Part shown: piece by piece, positions 17,761 to 26,621 of the stretch
Numbering within the stretch: position 1 is the stretch's first letter
Layout of the letters: every line of letters starts with the position of its first letter
Source of the DNA: an uncultured Alphaproteobacteria bacterium
Lineage (GTDB): Bacteria; Pseudomonadota; Alphaproteobacteria; RF32; CAG-239
Assembly: GCA_944391715.1 (NCBI GenBank)
Contig: CALXUP010000004.1
Location: 31,263-95,262, forward strand
DNA: 64,000 nt
Reading direction: 5' to 3'
Notes under the pieces: model-generated
Seen by the model: only the letters and a program-made list of their open reading frames with translations
What the model was told of the DNA's origin: nothing
Database searches by the model: none
Position numbers and translations under genes: made by a program

Positions 17761-19145
17761 TATTTCTGCCCTCCGACCGTTAATTCTTTCACCCTGATTG
17801 TCGGCTGTCCGACTGTTGTCGGAATACTGCCGGAAATTGAGCCGCACATTCCGCAGGCATAAGCCATATTATTCCCGACCATATCAATATTCGGCAGAAT
17901 ATCCGCCCCATGTCCGACAAGTTTAGCACCTTTTACCTGTGTGCCGATTTTTCCGTTTTCAATCAAATAAGCCTCATCCACTGAAAAATTAAATTCTCCG
18001 GTCGTCGGATGAACCGATCCGCCGCCCATTTTTTTAGCATAAAGACCGTGCGGAGTTGCGGCAATAATTTCTTCTTCGGTTGATTTTCCATTCAAAATAA
18101 GCGTATTGCTCATACGCGATGTCGGAATAAATTTATAATTTTCCCGCCGCGACGCGCCGTTGGACGACATTCCCATCCGCCGTCCGCCAAACTTGTCCAC
18201 CATATAATTTTTCAAAACGCCGTTTTCGATAAGCACCTTGCGCTGCGTCGGCGTTCCCTCATCGTCAATGTTAATTGACCCCCAGGCATTCGGTATCGTT
18301 GCATCGTCAACCGCCGTAACCAGCTCCGACGCTATTCTCTGCCCCAGTTTTCCGGAAAATTCGGAAGTCCCGGGCGCCACTGACGTTGCTTCCAGACTAT
18401 GCCCGCAGGCTTCGTGAAAAATCACGCCGCCGAATTCATTGCCGATAATCACCGGCATCACCCCGGTCGGACAATCTCCGGCATCCAATTTGTTAACTGC
18501 CCGCCGGACAACGTCTTCGGCAATTTCTTCCAGATTATAAAGGTCAAAAATCTCCGCTCCGATTAACCCGCCGATATTGCTCTCACCGGCCTGCTCTGTC
18601 AGATTATCCCGGCCAACGACGGCGCTCATCACAATCCGCATCCGGTTTTGTTCGTCTTCCGCCCAGACGCCGTCCGAATTTGCCACCAGAATCTTGCGGC
18701 TCTTATAAGCCCCGCTGATATCCGTCCGTAAAACCAGAGAACTGGCTGCCGCCATATGCTCTGCCACACCGCAATAAATTTCGGCTTCCCGGCTGCGCTC
18801 TAATTCAAACGGAGATTTTCTGATTTTATGCTTGTCCTCAAACGCAACGTCAACCAGGTCAATAATTCTTTTTTCGCTTTTTCCGGCAATAGCCGCCGCA
18901 GCTTTATCCGCCGTTTTCAACAGGTTTTCCCTGTCAAGCAGATTAGTATAGGCATAAGTCTGAAACATTCCCTTAAAAACCCTGATACCGACGCCGCGCA
19001 GCAGATTCGTCCCCGCGCTTTCAACCTTTCCGTTCCCGACCAGCAGATTCTTGGTCTTGCTGTCTTCGGCAAAAACTTCGGCAAAATCGCCGCCTGTCGA
19101 CAAGGCTTCATCCAATATTTCCGCAACCAGTTTTTTATCCAGCAT
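17760..19145 (-). CDS. tldD: TldD zinc metalloprotease
   Basis: Catalytic subunit of the TldD/TldE heterodimer, about 461 aa. The zinc-binding motif HEACGH lies near residue 243, and the C-terminal Cys residues (MCGSISGSIP) are typical. The start is the ATG at 19145: GAAAGGAG lies 7 bases upstream and MLDKKLVAEILDEAL matches the family. It is first in a two-gene operon with pmbA. Confidence 0.94.
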   Translation of the reverse strand: MLDKKLVAEILDEALSTGGDFAEVFAEDSKTKNLLVGNGKVESAGTNLLRGVGIRVFKGMFQTYAYTNLLDRENLLKTADKAAAAIAGKSEKRIIDLVDVAFEDKHKIRKSPFELERSREAEIYCGVAEHMAAASSLVLRTDISGAYKSRKILVANSDGVWAEDEQNRMRIVMSAVVGRDNLTEQAGESNIGGLIGAEIFDLYNLEEIAEDVVRRAVNKLDAGDCPTGVMPVIIGNEFGGVIFHEACGHSLEATSVAPGTSEFSGKLGQRIASELVTAVDDATIPNAWGSINIDDEGTPTQRKVLIENGVLKNYMVDKFGGRRMGMSSNGASRRENYKFIPTSRMSNTLILNGKSTEEEIIAATPHGLYAKKMGGGSVHPTTGEFNFSVDEAYLIENGKIGTQVKGAKLVGHGADILPNIDMVGNNMAYACGMCGSISGSIPTTVGQPTIRVKELTVGGQK

Positions 19146-19208
19146 AAAAACACTCCTTTCACAATCGCAAAAGGAGTGTAACATACCTGTCATCCGATTT
19201 CTACAAAA

Positions 19209-20144
19209 TTATGCAGAAATATTTTTCAAAAAGTCCTTTATCTCATTACGGATAGTCTGGTGCAAAAGCATCCCGACATGGCCTTTTTCCGGCACAATGA
19301 CCAGCTTGGAATTTTTCATCGCCTTGTGCAAACGATAAGCGCCTTTCAGCGGACAGACAAAATCCAGCCGGTTATGCACGATAAGCGTCGGAATCCATGA
19401 AATTTTCTTAATATTTTTCATCAGTTCGTCATCTTTAAGATAAAAGCGCTTATTGGCATAATTCATATAAATGCGGGCTGAAGCCACATTTTTCTCATCC
19501 GCCTCTTTGGGCGCAATTCTGGGATTCAAACTGCCCAAAAGCCGCTCATACGCTCCGTAATATGTCAGCGCCGCCTCCTGCTTTTCCTTTTCTCCGGAAT
19601 TAATCAACCCGGCATAATAGCTGAGCAGCAAATCATTATCCGGAACCTGTTCTTCAATCTGTTCCCAAATATCCGGATAAAAATTCTGCGTTCCCTCTTC
19701 TTCCCATTCGCGGCTCTCGTTATTGGCCAGAAAAATCTGAGAAAGCAAAAGCGCCTCAACTTTTTCGGGATAAGTTTCGGCAAATTTTAGCGCCAGCGTC
19801 GAGCCCCACGAACCGCCGCGGATAATCACCTTGTCTTTAACGCCGCAAGCATCAAGAATCCGCTTGGCATCGTCAACCAAATCCGCCGTCGTATTTTTGT
19901 TCCACTGTCCCTCCGGCTGGCTCATGCCGCAACCGCGCTGGTCAAACATAATCACCCGGTATTTGCGCAGATTAAAAAACTTGGCATGACGAGGCTTGCA
20001 AAAACCGCCCGGTCCGCCGTGAAAGATTAAAATCGTCTTACCCTTCTTATTGCCAAACTCCCGAAAAAACACGCGATGTCCGTCTTTTTCCGGCAGATAT
20101 CCTTCATGAAAGGCTTTTGGCTCAAACCAACTTTTCCAAAACAT
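19209..20144 (-). CDS. pip: Proline iminopeptidase, alpha/beta hydrolase (S33)
   Basis: Cytoplasmic serine peptidase that removes N-terminal proline from peptides, 311 aa. The oxyanion segment HGGPGG is near residue 42, DQRGCGMSQP follows, the nucleophile is in GGSWGS near 110, the acid is in NRLDFVCP, and the catalytic His is in EKGHVG. All are characteristic of the PIP family. It lies 63 bases upstream of tldD on the same strand, in the peptide-processing neighbourhood with tldD-pmbA. No signal peptide is seen. Confidence 0.88.
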   Translation of the reverse strand: MFWKSWFEPKAFHEGYLPEKDGHRVFFREFGNKKGKTILIFHGGPGGFCKPRHAKFFNLRKYRVIMFDQRGCGMSQPEGQWNKNTTADLVDDAKRILDACGVKDKVIIRGGSWGSTLALKFAETYPEKVEALLLSQIFLANNESREWEEEGTQNFYPDIWEQIEEQVPDNDLLLSYYAGLINSGEKEKQEAALTYYGAYERLLGSLNPRIAPKEADEKNVASARIYMNYANKRFYLKDDELMKNIKKISWIPTLIVHNRLDFVCPLKGAYRLHKAMKNSKLVIVPEKGHVGMLLHQTIRNEIKDFLKNISA

Positions 20145-20288
20145 TTCTTTTCCTCAATAAAAATTTTGCTTTTGTCATTAGAAACAAAAAAGCATAAAAA
20201 AGCAAATAACATTTTTACAATGAATATTTCAAAAGATTACCATTTTTTTACAATTAGAAAGATAAAATTGCTCAAAGAGGCAAAAAAA

Positions 20289-21005
20289 ATGAAAAAAACA
20301 TACAAAAACATCGTTGTTTTGACCGGCGCCGGTATTTCGGCAGAATCCGGGCTTGCAACTTTCCGCGCCGCCAACGGCTTATGGAACAATCATCCGGTGG
20401 AAGACGTTGCCACGGTCGAGGCTTTTGCCCGCAATCCGGCCTATGTGCATGAATTTTATAATGAACTGAAAACCGAATTGCAAAAGGCCCAGCCCAATCC
20501 GGCACACTTGGCATTAACCCGGCTTCAGGAAGAATACCCTGCCCCGGTCAGCATCATCACCCAGAATGTTGATACCCTGCACGAAAAGGCCGGCAGCAAA
20601 AACATTTACCACATTCATGGTCAAATCAACCAGGCAGTCTGTTTGAACTGCGGACAGGTCATGGAAAGCTGGGGCGATGTTGATACCGAAACAATCTGCC
20701 CGCATTGCGGTGTTCAGGGAATGATGAAACCGAATATTGTCTTCTTTGGCGAAAACCTGCTCTGCATGGACAAGGTCGACCGCCTGCTGGCTGAATGCGA
20801 CTTATTTCTTTCCGTCGGCACTTCGGGCGTTGTATTCCCCGCCGCGGCTTTTGTGCAAATAGCCAAACTGCACGGCGCTGAAACCTACGAATTCAATTTG
20901 GAAGAAACATCCAACAATTTTTACTTTGACCACCATATCTACGGCAAAGCCGGAGAAACGCTTCCGCCTTTTGTCAACAATTTGCTAAAAACCATCGGGG
21001 AATAA
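20289..21005 (+). CDS. cobB: NAD-dependent protein deacylase, sirtuin (CobB-like)
   Basis: Sir2-family enzyme that removes acyl groups from lysine using NAD+, 238 aa. GAGIS at residues 13-17 and TFRAANGLW bind NAD; TQNVDTLHEKAG, HIHG and two Cys pairs (CLNCG, CPHCG) for structural zinc follow. Against E. coli CobB, Tyr57 is kept, but the Arg three residues later, which marks desuccinylases, is Leu60. The start is the ATG at 20289 with GAGG 9 bases upstream. It ends in a bidirectional terminator shared with the convergent operon. Confidence 0.92.
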   Translation: MKKTYKNIVVLTGAGISAESGLATFRAANGLWNNHPVEDVATVEAFARNPAYVHEFYNELKTELQKAQPNPAHLALTRLQEEYPAPVSIITQNVDTLHEKAGSKNIYHIHGQINQAVCLNCGQVMESWGDVDTETICPHCGVQGMMKPNIVFFGENLLCMDKVDRLLAECDLFLSVGTSGVVFPAAAFVQIAKLHGAETYEFNLEETSNNFYFDHHIYGKAGETLPPFVNNLLKTIGE

Positions 21006-21008
21006 AAA

Positions 21009-21045
21009 AGCAGCCTGTTTACAAAAACAGGCTGCTCTTTTTTTT
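21009..21045. terminator. Bidirectional terminator, cobB / ECF-sigma operon
   Basis: A 12-bp perfect stem (21009-21020 with 21025-21036) has a 4-base loop. T runs follow on the plus strand (21038-21045) and on the minus strand. It serves cobB and the converging four-gene operon. Confidence 0.9.
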
Positions 21046-21424
21046 AATCGATATACAAGACTTTATAAATATCATCCTGATTAAAATCATCGGTTATGTC
21101 AACACAACGTTTTACGGCTTTGTTTGTCTTTTTGGAAACCAGTAGAAAACATTGCGTATCACGCACCGGAGCAGTATTGTAAAGCGGATGATGATAAGTA
21201 TCCGTTACAATATAGCTGCCAATCGTCGCTCCGACCAGCCCTGCAAAAAAGCTGTCAAGTTCACTATGATGATGACCATGTCTTACATAAACCGGACGGG
21301 GATGATGAACCTCGACCACCGGCGGGCTGGGACGATGATGTCCGCCCCAGCCGTGCCAAGGCCAGGCATAAGCAGTGGAAATTGAAAAGCCCAATATTGC
21401 TAAAACAGTCAAAAACTTTTTCAT
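21044..21424 (-). CDS. His-rich periplasmic protein with glycine-zipper segment
   Basis: A secreted protein of 126 aa. It has a Sec signal peptide (residues 1-20, ending STAYA), then a His/Pro/Trp-rich stretch with clusters such as WGGHHRP, VEVHHP and RHGHHH that could bind metal. A glycine-zipper-like hydrophobic segment (GLVGATIGSYIV) near 68 and a C-terminal domain with two Cys follow. It is the last gene of the ECF sigma operon, 20 bases after the Spy-like gene. A metal-related envelope role is an inference from composition and context. Confidence 0.65.
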   Translation of the reverse strand: MKKFLTVLAILGFSISTAYAWPWHGWGGHHRPSPPVVEVHHPRPVYVRHGHHHSELDSFFAGLVGATIGSYIVTDTYHHPLYNTAPVRDTQCFLLVSKKTNKAVKRCVDITDDFNQDDIYKVLYID

Positions 21425-21444
21425 CTGCTGTCTGCCTTTTCTGA

Positions 21445-21951
21445 TTAATCTTCAGGCGTCGGTCTGGGCATATCGTCATCGGGAGCCGGAGGCGGCGGAA
21501 AATCTCCGATATGGTCAGGACGCGGACCGGGACGAGAGCCTTTATGCATTCTTCTGCCTCTGTTCTTATCAAATTTTTCTTTCATCTTCTTCCATTTTTC
21601 ATGCCGCTCGGCCTTGATTTTTTCAAATTTTGTTTTTTGTTCCGCAGTCAGAATATCTTCAAATTCCTTCATATTTTCCTGACGCAGTTTATCCATCTTC
21701 TCCCGCAGATTTTTCATATCTTCCATCAGCGGTTTCACCTGAGCGCGCCCTTCTTCATGAATCTTTTTGGCTTGTTCTCTCTGTTGTTCGGTCAAGCCCA
21801 GCTCATCTGCCAGTTTGTTTTCCATTTTCTCCATTCTTTGTTCATGACGCAAACCGTCTGCCGGCGGCATAGGCTTTTTCTCCTGAGCATATACATTGGC
21901 AGCACCAAGCATAACCGCTGCGGCACAAACTGAATACAACCATTTTTTCAT
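21445..21951 (-). CDS. Spy/CpxP/CnrX-like periplasmic LTxxQ protein
   Basis: A periplasmic helical protein of 168 aa. The signal peptide covers residues 1-24 (ending NVYA). Two LTxxQ motifs (LTEQQ near 53, LTAEQ near 98) lie in long charged helices, as in Spy, CpxP and the metal sensor CnrX. A Pro/Asp-rich tail with His and Met follows. The ATG at 21951 is preceded by AGGAG 7-8 bases upstream, a site lying at the end of the sigma gene. An ATG two codons earlier is too close to that site. Context suggests a sensor or a regulon output. Confidence 0.78.
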   Translation of the reverse strand: MKKWLYSVCAAAVMLGAANVYAQEKKPMPPADGLRHEQRMEKMENKLADELGLTEQQREQAKKIHEEGRAQVKPLMEDMKNLREKMDKLRQENMKEFEDILTAEQKTKFEKIKAERHEKWKKMKEKFDKNRGRRMHKGSRPGPRPDHIGDFPPPPAPDDDMPRPTPED

Positions 21952-21953
21952 AC

Positions 21954-22451
21954 TCATTCTCCTTTTAAACATTGTAATTTTTCACTAAGTATCTTCCTGG
22001 CATTATGCAGCCGGGACTTAATTGTTCCGACCGGTTCGCCGGTCTTTTTTGCAATCTGTTCGTAGCTCATTTCTTCAAATTCAAACCAAACCACGACCTG
22101 GCGAAGCTTTCTCGGCAACGAATCAACCGCTTTCAAAATAATTTTCTGACGCTTTTTGGCATCAACAATCTCCTCGGGCATTGAAGCGCTGCTGCAGCAT
22201 TTCTCCAAAACCTCTTCATCGCCGTCCTGCGTTGCATTCTGCCGATATTGCTTTGATTTGAAATAATCTCTGCAAACATTGGCCGTAAGGGTGGAAATCC
22301 ATTGGACAAACTTCCCCTGCTCCTGATACTTGTCAAGATTTTGCCATGTCTTGATATAAACTTCCTGTTCAATATCTTCATTGTTTGAACCGGTCAGCCT
22401 GCGAATAATTGCTCTGATACGGTTGCGGTTTTCCAATATAATCTGTTTCAT
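21954..22451 (-). CDS. ECF-type RNA polymerase sigma factor
   Basis: Sigma-70 family factor of 165 aa with only regions 2 and 4. Region 2 contains EDIEQEVYIKTW and WISTLTANVCRDYF. Region 4 has LPRKLRQVVVWFEFEEMSY followed by the helix-turn-helix with GTIKSRLHNARK. The start codon directly follows the stop of the small membrane protein gene, so the pair is likely translated in a fixed ratio. An ECF-like promoter lies at the operon head, consistent with autoregulation. Confidence 0.9.
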   Translation of the reverse strand: MKQIILENRNRIRAIIRRLTGSNNEDIEQEVYIKTWQNLDKYQEQGKFVQWISTLTANVCRDYFKSKQYRQNATQDGDEEVLEKCCSSASMPEEIVDAKKRQKIILKAVDSLPRKLRQVVVWFEFEEMSYEQIAKKTGEPVGTIKSRLHNARKILSEKLQCLKGE

Positions 22452-22709
22452 CTATCCAACCATCAACAAACCAAATTCATCAGTGGGCAATCCCAGTTCT
22501 TCAATCACGGATCCGGTTTCGGTCAAATAGATCTCTCGTCCCAGATCACCGAAATTATATTCGGTATAAACATAATCTCTGGGATACAAACCGCCGAACA
22601 TCAAAACAAGCGCAAACACGCCCGCAAAAGCCTTAATCCGGTTATTCCGCCGTTTTCTGGCAAAATAAAGCGGTTTTGCTTCTTTCAACAATGCAGAAAT
22701 ATCATCCAT
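22452..22709 (-). CDS. Small single-pass membrane protein, candidate anti-sigma factor (CnrY-like layout)
   Basis: An 85-aa protein with a basic cytoplasmic head of about 26 residues (MDDISALLKEAKPLYFARKR), one membrane helix at about 27-43, and a short extracytoplasmic tail. I see no zinc-binding anti-sigma motif. The start is the ATG at 22709 with a near-perfect AAGGAGGT; the frame extends upstream into unrelated sequence. Position before an ECF sigma and a CnrX/Spy-like gene matches the cnrYXH arrangement, where CnrY is a small membrane anti-sigma. The role is inferred from context. Confidence 0.65.
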   Translation of the reverse strand: MDDISALLKEAKPLYFARKRRNNRIKAFAGVFALVLMFGGLYPRDYVYTEYNFGDLGREIYLTETGSVIEELGLPTDEFGLLMVG

Positions 22710-22732
22710 GTTTACCTCCTTACATAAGGTAT

Positions 22733-22757
22733 AACGAACTATTTTTTTAAAAGGTTC
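22733..22757 (-). promoter_or_regulatory. Candidate ECF-sigma promoter, GAACC-N16-CGTT
   Basis: On the minus strand GAACC (22757-22753) is separated by exactly 16 AT-rich bases from CGTT (22736-22733), the general ECF promoter form. The ribosome-binding site of the anti-sigma candidate begins about 13 bases further. This placement predicts self-activation of the operon. Confidence 0.65.
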
Positions 22758-22785
22758 AAAAAAATATTTCCCCTCCGCAAACACC

Positions 22786-25047
22786 TCAAATCCGGCGGAA
22801 AATATTACCTTTGCGGCAGACCGGAACATCACGCCCGCTCATCACGCTGTCCCAAATGGCTTTAACTTCTGCCGGAGAATAGTCTTTATAACAAAAATCG
22901 GCACGATAAAAATCCGCTCTGACGGAAGCCGCTTCGGCAGCAGCACAAAACGGTTTCTCCGCAAACAGCATAATCTGACAGTTTTCTGACAAAGCCATAT
23001 ATTTTTCTCCGTTTTTCTGCAATTCCATCCATTTTTTTCCGCGCGGACAATTTTTGCAGTCATTATCTCTTATGCAGGCCGCACTGGTAAAAAGCGGCAC
23101 ATCCTGATACACGACCAGAACCACCGGCAAAGGCGAAACTTGTGCCAACTCCTGCCAGTTCTGCAAAGTATCTTCAAGCGCCAGAGTTACCCTTCCGACG
23201 CCCATAGTCTTGGCTTCCTGAACGGCCTGACTGTTCATGGCATAAAGCGGCGAATCAAAGCTCAAATCAATCCCGTGCCGGGGCAAAACCGACAAGCCCC
23301 AATAATTTCCAATTTCCCATTTTTTATACCCCTGCCCCAAAAGCCCGGCAATCAGCGGCTCAAATTGTTTCGGACGGCGGCATACGGCCGGCAGAGCCAG
23401 ACGCACTTTGTTTTTGGGAAGTTTTTTCAAATCCGCCGGGTCAAAATCCGGTGACAATAAAATAACCAGCTCGTCAATCTCGCTAAAATCCAAAAGTCCG
23501 AGATTGGAAACCTTATCCGTTTTAATGATTTTTCCGCTCTTGCGCGGCAAAACCCTGGCCTCCGTCTCCGCTAACACACCTTGTTTTTCCGGCAAAACAA
23601 TCTGTCCGTACAAAGCACGGCGCAAATCGTTCAACTGAGAAACCGGCACAAAAAGCCCGTTCGGATTTTCAACACTAATCCCGGCCAGTTCAAATGGTGT
23701 ATCTCCCGTTTTTTCAAAAGCTTTTTTAACGGCCTCGGCAACCTTGCCGGAAACTTCTGCCGGAGGGAAATTTCCTTCAATCATTGCCTCAAAGCCTTCC
23801 GCCCGCGCCGTCAGTTTACCCGGCATTATTTCCACAGAAACATCAAGCAAATGCCGCGGTTTATATGCACCGGCTTTCGGATGTTCATACGGATAAGCAC
23901 CTTTAACCGCCGTTGAAGAAGCCAGATAAACGTTATATCCTTTTTTTAAGACCGGAGCCTTGGGCGGCAGATGAATTTCCACGGCCGTTCCGGCCTCTGC
24001 CTCAAAAACGTTTTTTCCGCCGACCCGTAAATTTTGCAAAGAAAAACCAAACGGCCTTTCCTCTCCCGGAACATCAATCTGAATACCGTCAAACCGGGAA
24101 ATTTTATGTGTGGGAACAAGCATAAGTTTCCCATTCTGAACCGAGGCAATTTTACCAATGAAAAGCCCCCTGTGCCCGACGAAATTCCGGTCAATAACTT
24201 CTTTGTTTTTGCCATTAAAATGAAACTTACACCACGGGCGGGAAAAAATCTGCCGGATATGTTCCTCTTTCCGCACATCGGCGCCGTCTCCGTCCAGAAT
24301 ATGACGATAATAATCGGTAACGGCCGCCACATACAAAGCCGTTTTCTTGCGCCCTTCAATCTTCAAAGACGTTACCGGCATTTTTAAAACGTCTTCCTGC
24401 AAGGCCATATCTTTCATCGAAAAATAATGCCGCTCTCCGCTCTCTCCGGCAAATGCCGCCCGGCAGGGATACAAACATTTTCCGCGATTGGCGCTTTTGC
24501 CGCTCTCCATAGAGGAAAACAGACACAAACCGCTGTAAGAATAGCATAAGGCGCCATGAATAAAAGCCTCGGTTTCCAGTCCCGGAATAGCGGCAATCTC
24601 CTTAATTTCCGGCAAAGAAAGCTCACGTGCCACCACCACGCGGGAAAAACCCAAGCGCTGCAGTGCCAAGGCCCCTTCTTTATTATGCACGGCCATCTGT
24701 GTACTGGCATGCATTTCCAGTTCCGGATACTGCTCCCGGATAATCCGCGCCGTTCCCAAATCCTGAATAATAACTGCATCTACCCGGCAGCGTGAACAGA
24801 TGTCAAGCGTCTTAAGCAAATCCGAAAGCTCATTTTCCTGCACCAGCGTATTAACCGCGGCAAAAACTTTCCGCCCCAGATGATGAGCATAGCCGACAAA
24901 ATCCCGTAAATTTTCTTCATTAAAATTTGCGGCCGTCGCCCGGGCCGAAAACTGCTGCAGCCCGAGATAAACCGCGTCGGCTCCGTAATACAGGGCGGCA
25001 TACCCTGCTTCAATATCCCCGGCCGGTGCCAGAAGTTCTTTTTTCAT
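22786..25047 (-). CDS. rlhA: U32 family peptidase, RlhA/YdcP-like
   Basis: A protein of 753 aa with the N-terminal U32 domain (LLAPAGDIEAGYAALYYGAD). The cysteine-rich centre (GALCYSYSGLCLFSS, then RGKCLYPCR near residue 225) should hold an iron-sulfur cluster, and a long C-terminal extension carries a further Cys pair (CKNCPRG). E. coli RlhA hydroxylates C2501 of 23S rRNA using prephenate; U32 relatives also act in other RNA hydroxylations, so the target is inferred. The start is the ATG at 25047 after GAGGGG. Confidence 0.8.
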   Translation of the reverse strand: MKKELLAPAGDIEAGYAALYYGADAVYLGLQQFSARATAANFNEENLRDFVGYAHHLGRKVFAAVNTLVQENELSDLLKTLDICSRCRVDAVIIQDLGTARIIREQYPELEMHASTQMAVHNKEGALALQRLGFSRVVVARELSLPEIKEIAAIPGLETEAFIHGALCYSYSGLCLFSSMESGKSANRGKCLYPCRAAFAGESGERHYFSMKDMALQEDVLKMPVTSLKIEGRKKTALYVAAVTDYYRHILDGDGADVRKEEHIRQIFSRPWCKFHFNGKNKEVIDRNFVGHRGLFIGKIASVQNGKLMLVPTHKISRFDGIQIDVPGEERPFGFSLQNLRVGGKNVFEAEAGTAVEIHLPPKAPVLKKGYNVYLASSTAVKGAYPYEHPKAGAYKPRHLLDVSVEIMPGKLTARAEGFEAMIEGNFPPAEVSGKVAEAVKKAFEKTGDTPFELAGISVENPNGLFVPVSQLNDLRRALYGQIVLPEKQGVLAETEARVLPRKSGKIIKTDKVSNLGLLDFSEIDELVILLSPDFDPADLKKLPKNKVRLALPAVCRRPKQFEPLIAGLLGQGYKKWEIGNYWGLSVLPRHGIDLSFDSPLYAMNSQAVQEAKTMGVGRVTLALEDTLQNWQELAQVSPLPVVLVVYQDVPLFTSAACIRDNDCKNCPRGKKWMELQKNGEKYMALSENCQIMLFAEKPFCAAAEAASVRADFYRADFCYKDYSPAEVKAIWDSVMSGRDVPVCRKGNIFRRI

Positions 25048-25220
25048 ATTCCCCTCAATCTTCTTTACTAACAATAGGTTAACTTCAAATTTTAAATTAT
25101 TTACTAATAAAAAACAAAAAAGTTCCAAAGTTCATTTTTGATAAATTATAATAAAAATTTATAAGTTTTTAACTAAAAAAAGCTATAAAGGAAACTATAT
25201 TTTCCCCAAAGGAGCAAAAA

Positions 25221-25592
25221 ATGAAGAATATCGCCGTTATTTTTACCGCCATCCTGCTCTGCAGCTGTTCTCCAGATAAAGAAATCTGCGGAACCTATCA
25301 GGGGACACTTCCGGCAGCCAGCGGCCCCGGAATAAAAACCACTGTCACCTTTGACAAAGGGGGATTTTATACTGAAGAAATGATTTATATTGACGAAGAC
25401 GACGGAACATTTTTAGAAACCGGAAACTACAAAATAAACCGGGACATTGTCGAGCTTACCCCTGCCAACGGAGAAAAATCGTTCTACAAAATAGAAACCG
25501 GACAAATTCGCCGACTTGATGCCGAACAAAAAGAAATCACCGGCACCATAGCCGACTTATACATTCTCAAACAAAGCCAATCCTGCAATTAG
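25221..25592 (+). CDS. NlpE-like lipoprotein
   Basis: A lipoprotein of 123 aa. Hydrophobic signal residues 3-13 end in LCSC, with Cys16 the likely lipidated residue. The mature part has the NlpE N-terminal domain pattern (CGTYQGTLPAASGPGIKTT). E. coli NlpE senses surface contact and envelope stress through Cpx and has a CxxC in this loop; here those positions are Ala and Gly. Its C-terminal domain is absent. AAAGGAG precedes the ATG. It overlaps the convergent glycosyltransferase gene by 4 bases. Confidence 0.75.
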   Translation: MKNIAVIFTAILLCSCSPDKEICGTYQGTLPAASGPGIKTTVTFDKGGFYTEEMIYIDEDDGTFLETGNYKINRDIVELTPANGEKSFYKIETGQIRRLDAEQKEITGTIADLYILKQSQSCN

Positions 25593-26335
25593 GCCTGATA
25601 ATCGTCCAGCTTAAAGTTTTTCAGCTTAACTAAGTAGCGATATGCATTATAATCAACCTGCCCGCACTTTTGCTCATTCTTATAAAAATGTTCCAAAGTA
25701 TAGCTGTTCTGGGCACTATAAACATCACCACCCGGAATTTTTTTGCTGACATAATAGTCAAAGCTCTTGCTGTGATAATGGTTAAACTGAAAACTTATCT
25801 TCTTCGGCTGCTTATGCCACCGACAGAAAAAGCCGGCATTCTCCGGACAAACTTTATTAAAGAATTTAAAACGGCAAAAATGCGAAATTCTGTATTCCTT
25901 AATACAATCTGCCCAGGAAGTATTTAAAAACATTGACGGAGAAATAAAATCAGAACAAACGACAAACTGCTCAATCACCGGCTTATGTTCATCATCGTTC
26001 AAACGCCCTGATGATGAAAAATCTCTGTAAAATCCAAGGGCACAGGGAAATTTTTCATAATTTTTCAACCAATCGCGCACATTGCTATATTCCACGGGAA
26101 CGGCAAACTCGTCTAAATCCATAAAAGCAATCCAATTGCTTTCTTCTTGAAACCGTTTGATACAATCATTATATGCTGCCATCTGTCCGTGTTGATAAGG
26201 CCAGTCAATCAGAGTAACAATCCCTTTTTCAATATACGGCTTCAAAACCTTCTGATAATTATCGGAAGAAAAATTATTATAAAGATAAAAATGCTCAAAT
26301 CCGACAATCAAATGAAAATCAAGCCATTCTTTCAT
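25589..26335 (-). CDS. GT92 family glycosyltransferase, 5' end cut by an in-frame stop (probable pseudogene)
   Basis: Family 92 (DUF23) glycosyltransferase: EWLDFHLIVGFEHFYLYNN, FMDLDEF with the DxD-like metal site, and a final NHYHSKSF. The open part starts inside the conserved N-terminal motif. Reading the same frame upstream gives LSLCSIF, a TAA (26353-26351), then NEGKYMKEW, with an ATG at 26395. The family has Lys before NEG, so one AAA to TAA change explains the break. GAGGG lies 7 bases before the internal ATG, so a shortened product is possible but would lack the first strand of the fold. Confidence 0.75.
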   Translation of the reverse strand: MKEWLDFHLIVGFEHFYLYNNFSSDNYQKVLKPYIEKGIVTLIDWPYQHGQMAAYNDCIKRFQEESNWIAFMDLDEFAVPVEYSNVRDWLKNYEKFPCALGFYRDFSSSGRLNDDEHKPVIEQFVVCSDFISPSMFLNTSWADCIKEYRISHFCRFKFFNKVCPENAGFFCRWHKQPKKISFQFNHYHSKSFDYYVSKKIPGGDVYSAQNSYTLEHFYKNEQKCGQVDYNAYRYLVKLKNFKLDDYQA

Positions 26336-26621
26336 ATATTTGCCCTCATTTTAAAAAATAGAACACAAAGAAAGATAATACTTTTTCTTTTCCATTTTTC
26401 GGGCAGGTAACAGCCGGATAATACAATTATTAGCCAATAAACGAAAATATTTACAAAACGCTGAAAGTTTTTTCATCAGTCATATCCTATCTGCTAATAT
26501 CAAAAGATAGAAAAAAAAATACAAGACTCTCAAGAGATAGTCAAACACTTCTTAATTTTTTAACACCTCGGCAACGAAACATTCACAACAAAGCAATTAC
26601 AAAAATCTATACTGTTAATTG

